Below, in pieces: positions 1 to 6,540 of a stretch of 19,785 nucleotides of DNA. The notes beneath the pieces were generated by a model. It did no database searches. It saw nothing but the letters and a program-made list of their open reading frames with translations, and was not told where the DNA came from. Position 1 is the first letter of the stretch; each line of letters starts with the position of its first letter. The DNA comes from JABMRW01 sp964396965 (GTDB lineage Bacteria; Chloroflexota; Dehalococcoidia; Dehalococcoidales; BS750m-G39), in NCBI GenBank assembly GCA_964396965.1, contig CAYNGD010000028.1, positions 1-19,785 of the forward strand, read 5' to 3'. The position numbers and the translations under genes are program-made.

Positions 1-1
1 C

Positions 2-1225
2 TCGGACGAGAGCAGCCGACTGCTCCAGATGGAGGAGGTGCTGCACAAGCGCATCATCGGCCAGGACGAGGCGATTAACACCATCTCCCGGGCGGTGAGG
101 CGGGCCCGGGCGGGGCTTAAAGACCCACGGCACCCCATTGGTAATTTTATCTTTCTGGGTCCCACCGGCGTGGGCAAGACCGAGCTGGTCAGGGCGCTGG
201 CCGAGTTCATGTTCGGCAGCGAGGATACCCTCATCCGGCTGGATATGTCCGAGTTTATGGAGAGGCACACCGTGGCCAGGCTGGTGGGAGCGCCGCCGGG
301 CTATGTCGGCTACGACGAGGGCGGCCAGCTCACCGAGGCGGTGAGACGCAAGTCATACTGCTGCATCCTCCTGGACGAGATTGAAAAGGCCCATGAAGAC
401 GTCTTTAACATTCTTTTGCAGATTTTCGACGACGGCCACCTGACCGATGCCAAGGGCCGGCGGGTGGACTTCCGCAACTGCATTATCGTTATGACCAGCA
501 ACATCGGCGCCAAGCTCATCAAGAAGAGCGGCACTATCGGTTTCGCCTCGCGAGTTGACGAGACCAAGACCCAGCAGATGGAATACAGCAAGATGAAGGA
601 GAAGCTCCTCGACGAGCTGAAGAAGACCTTCCGCCCCGAGTTCCTCAACCGCATCGACGGGGTGGTGGTCTTCCACTCCCTGAGCAAGGAGCATATCCGC
701 CAGATAGTTGAGCTGATGCTGGCCCAGGTCTCCCAGCAGCTGGCGGAGAAGGAGATAAGGCTGGAGGTAACCGATGCCGCCAAAGACTTCCTCGGCGAAA
801 AGGGCTATGATGAGGTCTTCGGGGCCAGGCCCTTACGGCGTGTAATTCAGGATATGGTCGAGGATAAGCTTTCGGAAGCGGTGCTCCGCGGCGAGTTCAA
901 GGTCTTTGACAAGGTCTACGAGGTTAAGGCGGAAATGACCGAGGCTAGTCCGGCGGTTGTTGATGCTGTCAAGGCGCTTAAGGGTGTCCTGAGCGTGGAG
1001 AGTTCCGGGAAAGAGTTCACCGCTTACTCCTCGGAGGACATCAAGGCTGAAGTAGAAAGGATAGGCCGGGAAAACGGCGATATTCTGGCCCATCTGAAGA
1101 TGCACAGCTATGTTTCCAAGGCACTGGTTGATGTTGCCGATAGTGAGGTTGTGCTGAAGACGGATGAGGCGCCTTTCCCGGGTAGGGCGGCAGTGGGAGC
1201 ATTGCTGGGAGACGATAAAGCGTAA
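2..1225 (+). CDS. clpC: ClpC-type AAA+ unfoldase, C-terminal half (5' end outside window)
   Basis: The reading frame is open to the left edge and enters at the SSRLLQMEEVLHKRIIGQ stretch that opens the second AAA+ module of ClpC/ClpB, so the N-domain and first ATPase module are off the window. Numbering from the Met at base 29, the Walker A motif GPTGVGKT is at residues 44-51, the pore loop GYVGYDEGG at 91-99, Walker B ILLDEIEK at 113-120, sensor 1 TSN at 156-158, the arginine-finger region RPEFLNRID at 202-210 and sensor 2 GAR at 265-267. The family unfolds proteins and feeds them to ClpP. The C-terminal tail is odd. ClpC usually ends soon after the LRGEF-like segment, but here about 70 extra residues (about 292-365) precede a VDVADSEVVLK strand that looks like the usual ClpC end. 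The family call is firm; the choice of ClpC over ClpB rests on this tail and on radA downstream. Confidence 0.93.
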   Translation, partial: SDESSRLLQMEEVLHKRIIGQDEAINTISRAVRRARAGLKDPRHPIGNFIFLGPTGVGKTELVRALAEFMFGSEDTLIRLDMSEFMERHTVARLVGAPPGYVGYDEGGQLTEAVRRKSYCCILLDEIEKAHEDVFNILLQIFDDGHLTDAKGRRVDFRNCIIVMTSNIGAKLIKKSGTIGFASRVDETKTQQMEYSKMKEKLLDELKKTFRPEFLNRIDGVVVFHSLSKEHIRQIVELMLAQVSQQLAEKEIRLEVTDAAKDFLGEKGYDEVFGARPLRRVIQDMVEDKLSEAVLRGEFKVFDKVYEVKAEMTEASPAVVDAVKALKGVLSVESSGKEFTAYSSEDIKAEVERIGRENGDILAHLKMHSYVSKALVDVADSEVVLKTDEAPFPGRAAVGALLGDDKA

Positions 1226-1255
1226 TTAATGATGAGCAGGCTCGTTTTTCACTTA

Positions 1256-1300
1256 AAAAGGGCGGAAATACAGAAAGGATATCAGGACCGCCCTTTTGTT
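1256..1300 (+). terminator. Intrinsic terminator after clpC
   Basis: AAAAGGGCGG (1256-1265) pairs perfectly with CCGCCCTTTT (1288-1297) around a 22-nt loop, followed by GTTTTG. It lies 30 bp after the clpC stop and before the ribosome binding site of the biotin carrier gene. It should separate the two transcription units, although no clear promoter was found between them. Confidence 0.8.
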
Positions 1301-1341
1301 TTGTCCAAATTGTGAGGGAGAGGTAGAAAGGAGGCTAGGAA

Positions 1342-1563
1342 TTGGCCCAGGAGAACGTGGAGGTACCGATAACGGGCAAGATAACCAGCGTCAATGTCAA
1401 AGCGGGAGACAAGGTGGCGGAGGGGGATGTGCTCTGCCTGCTGGAATCGATGAAGATGGAGAACCCGATACTGGCCCCGGTGGCGGGAACCGTGGCCAAG
1501 ATAAACTGTGCCGCCGGCCAGGTGGTTGAAGCCGGTGATTTACTGGCGGTTATTGAGTATTAG
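1342..1563 (+). CDS. Biotin carboxyl carrier protein (biotinyl domain only)
   Basis: This 73-aa protein is almost nothing but a biotinyl/lipoyl-like beta-barrel. The biotinylation motif ESMKMEN is present, with the second Lys as the expected acceptor. The TTG start at 1342 is chosen because AAAGGAGG (1327-1334) lies 7 nt upstream and the next in-frame residues already belong to the domain. The family carries CO2 on biotin between a carboxyltransferase and an acceptor. The next two genes encode membrane subunits of a Na+-pumping decarboxylase, so this is most likely the carrier subunit of that pump. It lacks the Pro/Ala-rich linker found in many MmdC/GcdC/OadA proteins. No carboxyltransferase gene is adjacent, so the substrate (oxaloacetate, methylmalonyl-CoA, glutaconyl-CoA or malonate) cannot be read from here. 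Confidence 0.9.
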   Translation: MAQENVEVPITGKITSVNVKAGDKVAEGDVLCLLESMKMENPILAPVAGTVAKINCAAGQVVEAGDLLAVIEY

Positions 1564-1581
1564 GTCTAAGGAATATTTGAG

Positions 1582-1743
1582 ATGGACTGGGGTTTAGTGG
1601 GCGAGATTGCCGGGGGTGGCTATGGGTTAGCCATCCTCGTTCTGGTAATCCTGTCAGTGGTAGTCTGGATAATAGGGCTGGTGGTGCAGAAAACGGCCAA
1701 ACCGGTAGCTGAAAGCAAAGAGGGTACGAAAAAGGACAAGTAA
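1582..1743 (+). CDS. Small single-span membrane subunit, OadG/MmdD-like
   Basis: A 53-aa ORF lies between the biotin carrier and the beta subunit and ends at the base before the beta-subunit start. It has a short N-terminus (MDWGLVGEIAGGG), one hydrophobic span at about residues 14-35 (ILVLVILSVVVWIIGLVV) and a charged Lys/Glu tail ending KEGTKKDK. This matches the layout of gamma/delta subunits of Na+-transporting decarboxylases: one N-terminal helix and a charged soluble tail, with little sequence conservation. In the family these peptides hold the pump complex together. AAGGA (1568-1572) is a plausible ribosome binding site 9 nt upstream of the ATG. Identification rests on position and topology, not on a family motif. 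Confidence 0.75.
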   Translation: MDWGLVGEIAGGGYGLAILVLVILSVVVWIIGLVVQKTAKPVAESKEGTKKDK

Positions 1744-2919
1744 TTGTTTGGGTTGTATGAAAGCGCCTTCGGCGCCTTGACGTGGGGCAACGTCCTCATG
1801 CTCTTTATCGGCGGGCTCCTCATATACTTAGGCATTGCCAAGAAGATGGAGCCCGTTTTATTAGTCCCCATCGGCTTCGGCATCTTCCTGGTCAACCTTC
1901 CCTTCGCCGGCATGATGGTCTATACCCCGGAAGGCCTTCCGGCCTCGGTGCCCAATCTGAGCGAGATGGTAAGGGCGGTGGGGGAGGGGCGATTAGGCCT
2001 GCTGAATATACTCTATAGCTACGGCATCGAGACCGAGATAATCCCCCTGCTCATCTTCCTCGGCCTGGGCGCTCTCACCGATTTTAGCCCCACCATTGCC
2101 CGCCCCGTATCGTTTGTTTTCGGCGCCACCGCCCAGCTTGGTGTTTTCGTCGTCTTTATCATCGCCGTCGCCTCCGGGCTATTTAACATAAATCAGGCCG
2201 CCTGCGTCGGCATCATCGGCGGCTCGGACGGTCCACCCACGGTCTATCTTACCGCCGCCCTGGCCCCGAGGCTACTGGGGCCGATTACGCTGGTGGCTTA
2301 TTCCTATATGGCCCTGGTGCCCATCATCCAGCCGCCGATAATAAGGGCGCTGACCACCAAGAAGGAGCGGCAGATATTCATGAGGCCGCAGGTGCGCAAG
2401 GTTTCCCGGGTGGAGTTAATCCTCTTCCCGATAGCCATCTTCCTGGTCTCCGCCCTGCTGGTGCCCAAGTCTATACCCCTCATCGGTATGTTTATGTTCG
2501 GCAACCTGCTGCGAGTCAGCGGCGTTACCGAGAGGCTGGCTTCATCAGCCGGCGGTGTCTTTATCGATGTCCTGACCTTTCTCCTGGGCATAACCGTCGG
2601 CGGGCTGATGCCGGCCCAGGTATTCCTGCAGCCCCAGACCCTGGTTATCATCGGCCTGGCGGTAGTCGCCTTTGCCTTCTCCACCGCCGGCGGTATCTGG
2701 GGGGCCCAGATTACTAACCTGTTCCTGAAGGAGAAGATAAACCCGATGATAGGTGCCGCCGGGGTATCGGCCATACCCATGTCGGCTAGGGTGGTGCAGA
2801 AGATGGGGCAGAAGGAGAACTCGAGGAACTTCCTCCTGATGCACGCTATGGGGCCCAATATGGCCGGTGCGGTGGGCACCTCGGTGGTGGCCGGAATATT
2901 ACTTGGCATGCTCCTCTAG
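1744..2919 (+). CDS. Na+-transporting decarboxylase beta subunit (OadB/MmdB/GcdB family)
   Basis: This 391-aa polytopic membrane protein decarboxylates carboxybiotin and couples the reaction to Na+ export. The signature GGSDGP is at residues 159-164; its Asp162 corresponds to the essential membrane Asp of the family. The C-terminal hallmark segments are present: NPMIGAAGVSAIPMSARVVQ and LLMHAMGPNMAGAVG. Length fits the shorter MmdB/GcdB type better than OadB, which is about 430 aa. Translation starts at a TTG directly after the preceding TAA, with AAGGA about 9 nt upstream, so it is probably translated with the 53-aa peptide. It forms one operon with the two genes before it. The substrate is undetermined because the carboxyltransferase subunit is absent from the window. 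Confidence 0.93.
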   Translation: MFGLYESAFGALTWGNVLMLFIGGLLIYLGIAKKMEPVLLVPIGFGIFLVNLPFAGMMVYTPEGLPASVPNLSEMVRAVGEGRLGLLNILYSYGIETEIIPLLIFLGLGALTDFSPTIARPVSFVFGATAQLGVFVVFIIAVASGLFNINQAACVGIIGGSDGPPTVYLTAALAPRLLGPITLVAYSYMALVPIIQPPIIRALTTKKERQIFMRPQVRKVSRVELILFPIAIFLVSALLVPKSIPLIGMFMFGNLLRVSGVTERLASSAGGVFIDVLTFLLGITVGGLMPAQVFLQPQTLVIIGLAVVAFAFSTAGGIWGAQITNLFLKEKINPMIGAAGVSAIPMSARVVQKMGQKENSRNFLLMHAMGPNMAGAVGTSVVAGILLGMLL

Positions 2920-2928
2920 CCCTTTAAC

Positions 2929-3300
2929 CCCCCCTTTTTAACTAACGTTTTTCGTCCCACCCTCCCACCCTAAAAGGCTTCGCCTCTAAAACTCTATTTT
3001 CCCCGCCCCATTTTTAGCGGCCGTATTATTTTCCCATACCCTCCTACCAAAAAGAGGTTTTACCCTCTTATACTCTGCATTAGCCTCCCCTTTTTCCCCC
3101 AAAAAGAAAGTGATAGAAGTCTCACTTCTGTAGGGTGGGTTGGGTGGGAAGAGAAGCAATCGCTAACAGGGGGTGGGGCAAAAAGGGCTTTAGCCCGTTT
3201 CCTTAAGGGCGGTGGGTGGGTAAAGATAAAAACGGGGTGGGGAAGAAAGTTCCAGAAGCGGAGCTTATGTGGGCGGGCGGGTATGGGAGGAAAAACATTG
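2929..3300. repeat. Structured repeat locus 1: head-to-head hairpin/G-quadruplex units
   Basis: This is most of the non-coding gap between oadB and radA. It consists of about five related units of 50-75 bp. A unit has a T-run, two CCCACCC-type tracts, a small hairpin and a second T-rich/CCCC tract. Two units read forward (about 2945-3015 and 3024-3098). Three read in reverse (about 3099-3148, 3171-3220 and 3225-3300). Unit hairpins differ in sequence but keep their position, e.g. AGGCTTCGCCT, AGAAGT/ACTTCT (3115-3129) and GGGCTTTAGCCC. G-quadruplex motifs: CCCACCCTCCCACCC (2956-2970, minus strand), GGGTGGGTTGGGTGGG (3133-3148, plus) and a 1,1,3-loop motif at 3271-3287 (plus). The same units recur at 8047-8336. 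No coding potential is evident. Confidence 0.8.
3180..3212. repeat. 33-nt exact repeat, copy 1
   Basis: This 33-nt stretch, starting AAAAAGGGCTTTAGCCC and ending TTAAGGGCGG, is identical to 8212-8244 in the same orientation, and the similarity continues into GGGTGGG on its right. It holds a GGGC-TTTA-GCCC hairpin. On the minus strand the hairpin is followed by a run of five T, the form of a compact intrinsic terminator. Here, with + strand genes on both sides, a minus-strand terminator has no evident client. Confidence 0.85.
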
Positions 3301-3323
3301 GTAGACAGTTTATCAGACTCCAC

Positions 3324-3352
3324 TTGAAATACCCCTCCAAATCAGTTAAAGT
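3324..3352 (+). promoter_or_regulatory. Candidate radA promoter (possibly leaderless start)
   Basis: TTGAAA (3324-3329), a 17-nt spacer and TAAAGT (3347-3352) form a reasonable sigma70-type promoter. The -10 ends 6 nt before the GTG of radA, so transcription would begin at or within a base or two of the start codon. No Shine-Dalgarno sequence precedes the GTG, which fits a leaderless mRNA. The -10 matches consensus at only four of six positions. Confidence 0.45.
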
Positions 3353-3358
3353 CATTCC

Positions 3359-4747
3359 GTGGCCAAATCGGATAAATCAGCCTCAAAAACTATCTTTGTC
3401 TGCCAGAACTGCGGCAAGGAGAGCCTGAAATGGCTGGGACGCTGCCCCAACTGCCAGGAGTGGAACACCTTTGCCGAAACGTTAGTCTCAACCGCTGCCC
3501 CGCCCAGTATTTCCGCCCTGGATAACCCGCCCCGCGAACTGTCCCGGGTGGCGATTGATAGCTCTGACCGCCTGCCGCTGCCCATGAGTGAGGTGAACCG
3601 GGTGCTGGGGGGAGGGGTGGTGGCCGGCTCTTTGGTGCTCATCGGGGGGGAGCCCGGCATCGGTAAATCAACTCTATTGCTCCAGGTTGCGGCTTTGGTG
3701 GCACAGGCGGGGGGCAAGGTGGCCTATGTCTCCGGCGAGGAGACGCTCTCACAGATAAGGCTCAGGGCGGAGCGCCTGGGGGTAAGCGGGGAGAGGCTCT
3801 ATCTTTTGGCCGAGACCGACCTGGCGGCGGTGCTGGGGCACCTGGAACAACTGGCCCCTTCGCTGGTGGTTATCGATTCTATACAGGCGGTCTATCTGCC
3901 CGAGCTGGAGTCGGCGGCGGGCAGCATCGGCCAGGTGCGGGAGTGCACCCTGAGGCTGATGCACTGGGCTAAGCCCAGGGCGGTGCCCGTCTTTGTCGCC
4001 GGGCACGTGACCAAGGACGGCGCCATCGCCGGCCCCAGAGTCTTAGAGCATATCGTTGACGCGGTGCTCTACCTTGAGGGGGAACCTTTTAGCGCCTATC
4101 GGGTGCTGCGGGGGGTGAAGAACCGTTTTGGCTCGACCAACGAGGTGGGTGTCTTCGAGATGAAGGCGGAGGGGCTGGTGGAGGTGGCCAACCCCTCCAA
4201 GGCCTTTCTTTCCCAGCGCTGGGGGGAGGCCATCGGCTCGGCGGTGGTGCCTACATTAGAGGGCAGCCGCCCCCTGCTGGTGGAGATTCAGGCACTGACC
4301 ACCCCGACCTCTTTCGGCCTGCCCCGCCGCACCGCCAACGGGGTTGACTTCGGCAGACTATTATTGATCACTGCCGTGCTGACCAAGCGGGCGAGCCTGA
4401 AGCTGGGCAACCAAGATATCATCGCCAATGTCACCGGCGGGCTTAAAATAGAGGAGCCGGCGGCCGACCTGGGCATCGCCCTGGCCATCGCCTCCAGCGC
4501 TAAGGATGTGGCTGTTGACCCGCGGCTGGCGGTGGTGGGGGAGGTGGGCCTGAGCGGTGAGTTGCGGGCCGTTTCCCAGCTAGAGAGAAGGGTGACCGAG
4601 GCCGCCCGGCTGGGTTTTGAACGCTGCCTGGTGCCCAGGGCCGGGGCTAATATTTCAGTGCCCAAGAATATTAGGATTATTCCTGTGGCCACGCTGAGGG
4701 AGGCGATAAGGGCGGGGCTGGTAGGGAAGAAGGCTAAAAATGACTAG
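3359..4747 (+). CDS. radA: DNA repair protein RadA/Sms
   Basis: This 462-aa protein has the full RadA layout. The N-terminal zinc finger is C15-x2-C18...C29-x2-C32. The RecA-like ATPase has Walker A GEPGIGKS (97-104), with the Walker B-like LVVIDSI further on. The RadA-specific KNRFGSTNE motif follows, then the C-terminal Lon-protease-like domain with GGLKIEEPAADLGIALAIAS. The family drives branch migration of recombination intermediates and is not proteolytic. The GTG start gives the normal N-terminus just ahead of the zinc finger. It heads an operon whose next gene, ispD, overlaps its end by 8 bp. In Firmicutes such as Bacillus, clpC and radA are adjacent and ispD-ispF and cysE-cysS lie just downstream, so this is a shortened version of that order (no disA, yacL or gltX here). 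Confidence 0.97.
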   Translation: MAKSDKSASKTIFVCQNCGKESLKWLGRCPNCQEWNTFAETLVSTAAPPSISALDNPPRELSRVAIDSSDRLPLPMSEVNRVLGGGVVAGSLVLIGGEPGIGKSTLLLQVAALVAQAGGKVAYVSGEETLSQIRLRAERLGVSGERLYLLAETDLAAVLGHLEQLAPSLVVIDSIQAVYLPELESAAGSIGQVRECTLRLMHWAKPRAVPVFVAGHVTKDGAIAGPRVLEHIVDAVLYLEGEPFSAYRVLRGVKNRFGSTNEVGVFEMKAEGLVEVANPSKAFLSQRWGEAIGSAVVPTLEGSRPLLVEIQALTTPTSFGLPRRTANGVDFGRLLLITAVLTKRASLKLGNQDIIANVTGGLKIEEPAADLGIALAIASSAKDVAVDPRLAVVGEVGLSGELRAVSQLERRVTEAARLGFERCLVPRAGANISVPKNIRIIPVATLREAIRAGLVGKKAKND

Positions 4748-5423
4748 CCATCCAAAAGTCGGCGCAGTCATCGCCGCCGCCGGGGAGAGCCGGCGGATGG
4801 GTGGTATTGATAAGGTATTCGCCCCGCTGGGAGTAAAGCCGGCTTTATCCTATGTGCTGGACGCCTTTGAAAAGTGTGAGGCGGTCAGCCAGATAGTGGT
4901 GGTGGTGAACAAAAATAATATGGACAAGTGCCGCCGGCTGATAGCCGAAAAGAAATATGCCAAGCCCATCGAGGTCTGCGCTGGGGGGAAAAGGCGGCAG
5001 GACTCGGTGGCGGCGGGTCTTAAAGAGCTTAAAGAGTGTGACTGGGTGGTCATCCACGACGGCGCCCGCCCCCTGGTCACCAGCGAACTGATTGAGCGGG
5101 GGCTGGCGGCGGCTAAAGAGACCGGGGCGGCGGTAGCCGCCGTTCCCGTCACCGATACCATAAAAACCGTCGGTGACGATAGAATAGTGCGCCAGACGCC
5201 GCCACGTCAAAATCTGTGGGCGGTACAGACGCCGCAGGTTTTTGGCTATGATTTAATCTCCAGAGCCTACCAGAAAGTGAAAGGCGAGGTGACCGACGAC
5301 GCCGCGCTGGTTGAGGCGCTGGGCAACCGGGTCAAGCTCTACATGGGCGCTTATGATAATATAAAGATAACCACCGCTAAAGACCTGCGGGTGGCGGAGG
5401 CTCTGCTTAAAAATGGCAACTAA
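4740..5423 (+). CDS. ispD: 2-C-methyl-D-erythritol 4-phosphate cytidylyltransferase
   Basis: This 227-aa enzyme of the non-mevalonate isoprenoid pathway transfers CMP from CTP to MEP. The nucleotide-binding loop is AAAGESRRMGG near residues 12-22, a variant of the usual AAGxGxRMG, with the following Lys kept in IDKVFAPLG. The family stretches VVIHDGARPLV, VPVTDTIK and QTPQVF are all present, and the length is normal. The ATG at 4740 lies inside the last codons of radA, and the 3' end overlaps ispF by 11 bp, so the three are translationally coupled. The ispD-ispF pair makes consecutive or near-consecutive pathway enzymes and is often adjacent or fused in other bacteria. Confidence 0.96.
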   Translation: MTSHPKVGAVIAAAGESRRMGGIDKVFAPLGVKPALSYVLDAFEKCEAVSQIVVVVNKNNMDKCRRLIAEKKYAKPIEVCAGGKRRQDSVAAGLKELKECDWVVIHDGARPLVTSELIERGLAAAKETGAAVAAVPVTDTIKTVGDDRIVRQTPPRQNLWAVQTPQVFGYDLISRAYQKVKGEVTDDAALVEALGNRVKLYMGAYDNIKITTAKDLRVAEALLKNGN

Positions 5424-5901
5424 TCAGCGGGTGGGCATCGGCTATGATGCCCATACTCTGGTCAAGAAGCGAAAGCTTATTATCGGCGGGGTGGAGATAG
5501 CCTTCGCTAAAGGGCTCGAGGGCTGGAGCGACGCCGACGTGCTCACCCACGCTATTATTGATGCCCTGCTCGGTGCTGCCGCCCTGGGTGATATCGGCGG
5601 CCATTTCCCCCCCGGTGACGAGAAGTACCAGGGCGTTTCAAGCCTGGTTCTGCTCGGAGAGGTGGGGGAAAAGCTGGTGGCTCAGGGCTGGCGGATAGTC
5701 AACATTGATGCTACCATAGTGGCCGAGGAGCCGGAGCTGGCCGGGTTTATCAAGCAGATGAGGCAGAATGTAAGCCAGGCCCTCAGTATTGAGTTCAGCC
5801 AGGTCAGCGTCAAGGCCAGCACCGCCAACGGCCTGGGCTGTATCGGCAGGGTCAGGGGAATGGAGGCTATGGCCGTCGCCCTGATTGAAGGGAAAGAGTA
5901 A
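5413..5901 (+). CDS. ispF: 2-C-methyl-D-erythritol 2,4-cyclodiphosphate synthase
   Basis: This 162-aa protein has the usual IspF length. It converts CDP-ME 2-phosphate to the cyclic diphosphate MEcPP, releasing CMP. The metal-binding motif GYDAH puts Asp12 and His14 at the expected N-terminal position. WSDADVLTHAIIDALLGA carries the third metal His and the substrate-binding residues, and GDIGGHFPPGD is present. The C-terminal VKASTANGLGCIGRVRG segment is the usual CTP-site signature, where homologs typically have KATTxExLGFxGRxEG. Its start overlaps the end of ispD and its TAA is followed directly by the GTG of cysE, so it sits in the middle of the radA-cysS operon. Confidence 0.96.
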   Translation: MATNQRVGIGYDAHTLVKKRKLIIGGVEIAFAKGLEGWSDADVLTHAIIDALLGAAALGDIGGHFPPGDEKYQGVSSLVLLGEVGEKLVAQGWRIVNIDATIVAEEPELAGFIKQMRQNVSQALSIEFSQVSVKASTANGLGCIGRVRGMEAMAVALIEGKE

Positions 5902-6540
5902 GTGGGACTTATCGCCAGCATAAAAAAAGATATTCAGGCCGCCTTTGACCACGACCCGGCGGCGGTCAGCACCCTGGAGATTCTGCTGGCCTACCCCGGC
6001 TTTCACGCCCGCCAGTGCCACCGCCTGGCCCATACCCTTTTCAACTGGCACGTGCCGGTGCTGCCAAGGCTTATATCTCATTGCAGCCGATTTCTCACCG
6101 GCATCGAGATTCACCCCGGGGCTACCATCGGCGAGGGCTTTTTTGTTGACCACGGCATGGGGGTGGTTATCGGCGAGACCTCGGTCATCGGCGATAACGT
6201 GACATTATACCAGGGGGTGACCCTGGGCGGCACCAGCCAGCAGCGAAAGAAGCGCCACCCCACCCTGGGCAACAACGTGGTGGTGGGGGTGGGGGCGCAG
6301 GTCATCGGGGACATCACCATCGGCGATAACGCCAAAGTCGGCGCCGGCTCGGTGGTGATAAACTCGGTGCCGGCCAACGCCACCGTGGTCGGGGTGCCGG
6401 GGCGGGTGGTGGCGGTGAGAAATCCCGATACCGCTACCGTGGAGAAGCTGCCCGACCCGGTGGGGGAGAGGCTGGACAAGCTGGAGAAGAGAATCGCCGA
6501 GCTGGAGAAGCACCTCCCTCCGAGGAAGAAAGAGAAATGA
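5902..6540 (+). CDS. cysE: Serine O-acetyltransferase
   Basis: This 212-aa SAT of the short EpsC-like type makes O-acetylserine from serine and acetyl-CoA, the first step of cysteine synthesis. An N-terminal helical part with GFHARQCHRLAH leads into a left-handed beta-helix of hexapeptide repeats. The active-site segment is IHPGATIGEGFFVDHGMG, followed by VIGETSVIGDN and YQGVTLGGT. A charged helix (LDKLEKRIAELEKHL) closes the protein and may form a coiled coil. Translation starts at a GTG directly after the ispF stop and ends in an ATGA overlap with cysS. Pairing with cysS links cysteine supply to cysteine charging and is a known arrangement in several phyla. Confidence 0.95.
   Translation: MGLIASIKKDIQAAFDHDPAAVSTLEILLAYPGFHARQCHRLAHTLFNWHVPVLPRLISHCSRFLTGIEIHPGATIGEGFFVDHGMGVVIGETSVIGDNVTLYQGVTLGGTSQQRKKRHPTLGNNVVVGVGAQVIGDITIGDNAKVGAGSVVINSVPANATVVGVPGRVVAVRNPDTATVEKLPDPVGERLDKLEKRIAELEKHLPPRKKEK

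Noticed and set aside
2929..3300. A CRISPR array or insertion sequence
   Set aside because: Units are irregular in length, occur in both orientations, have no unique spacers, and there is no transposase ORF or clear target duplication.
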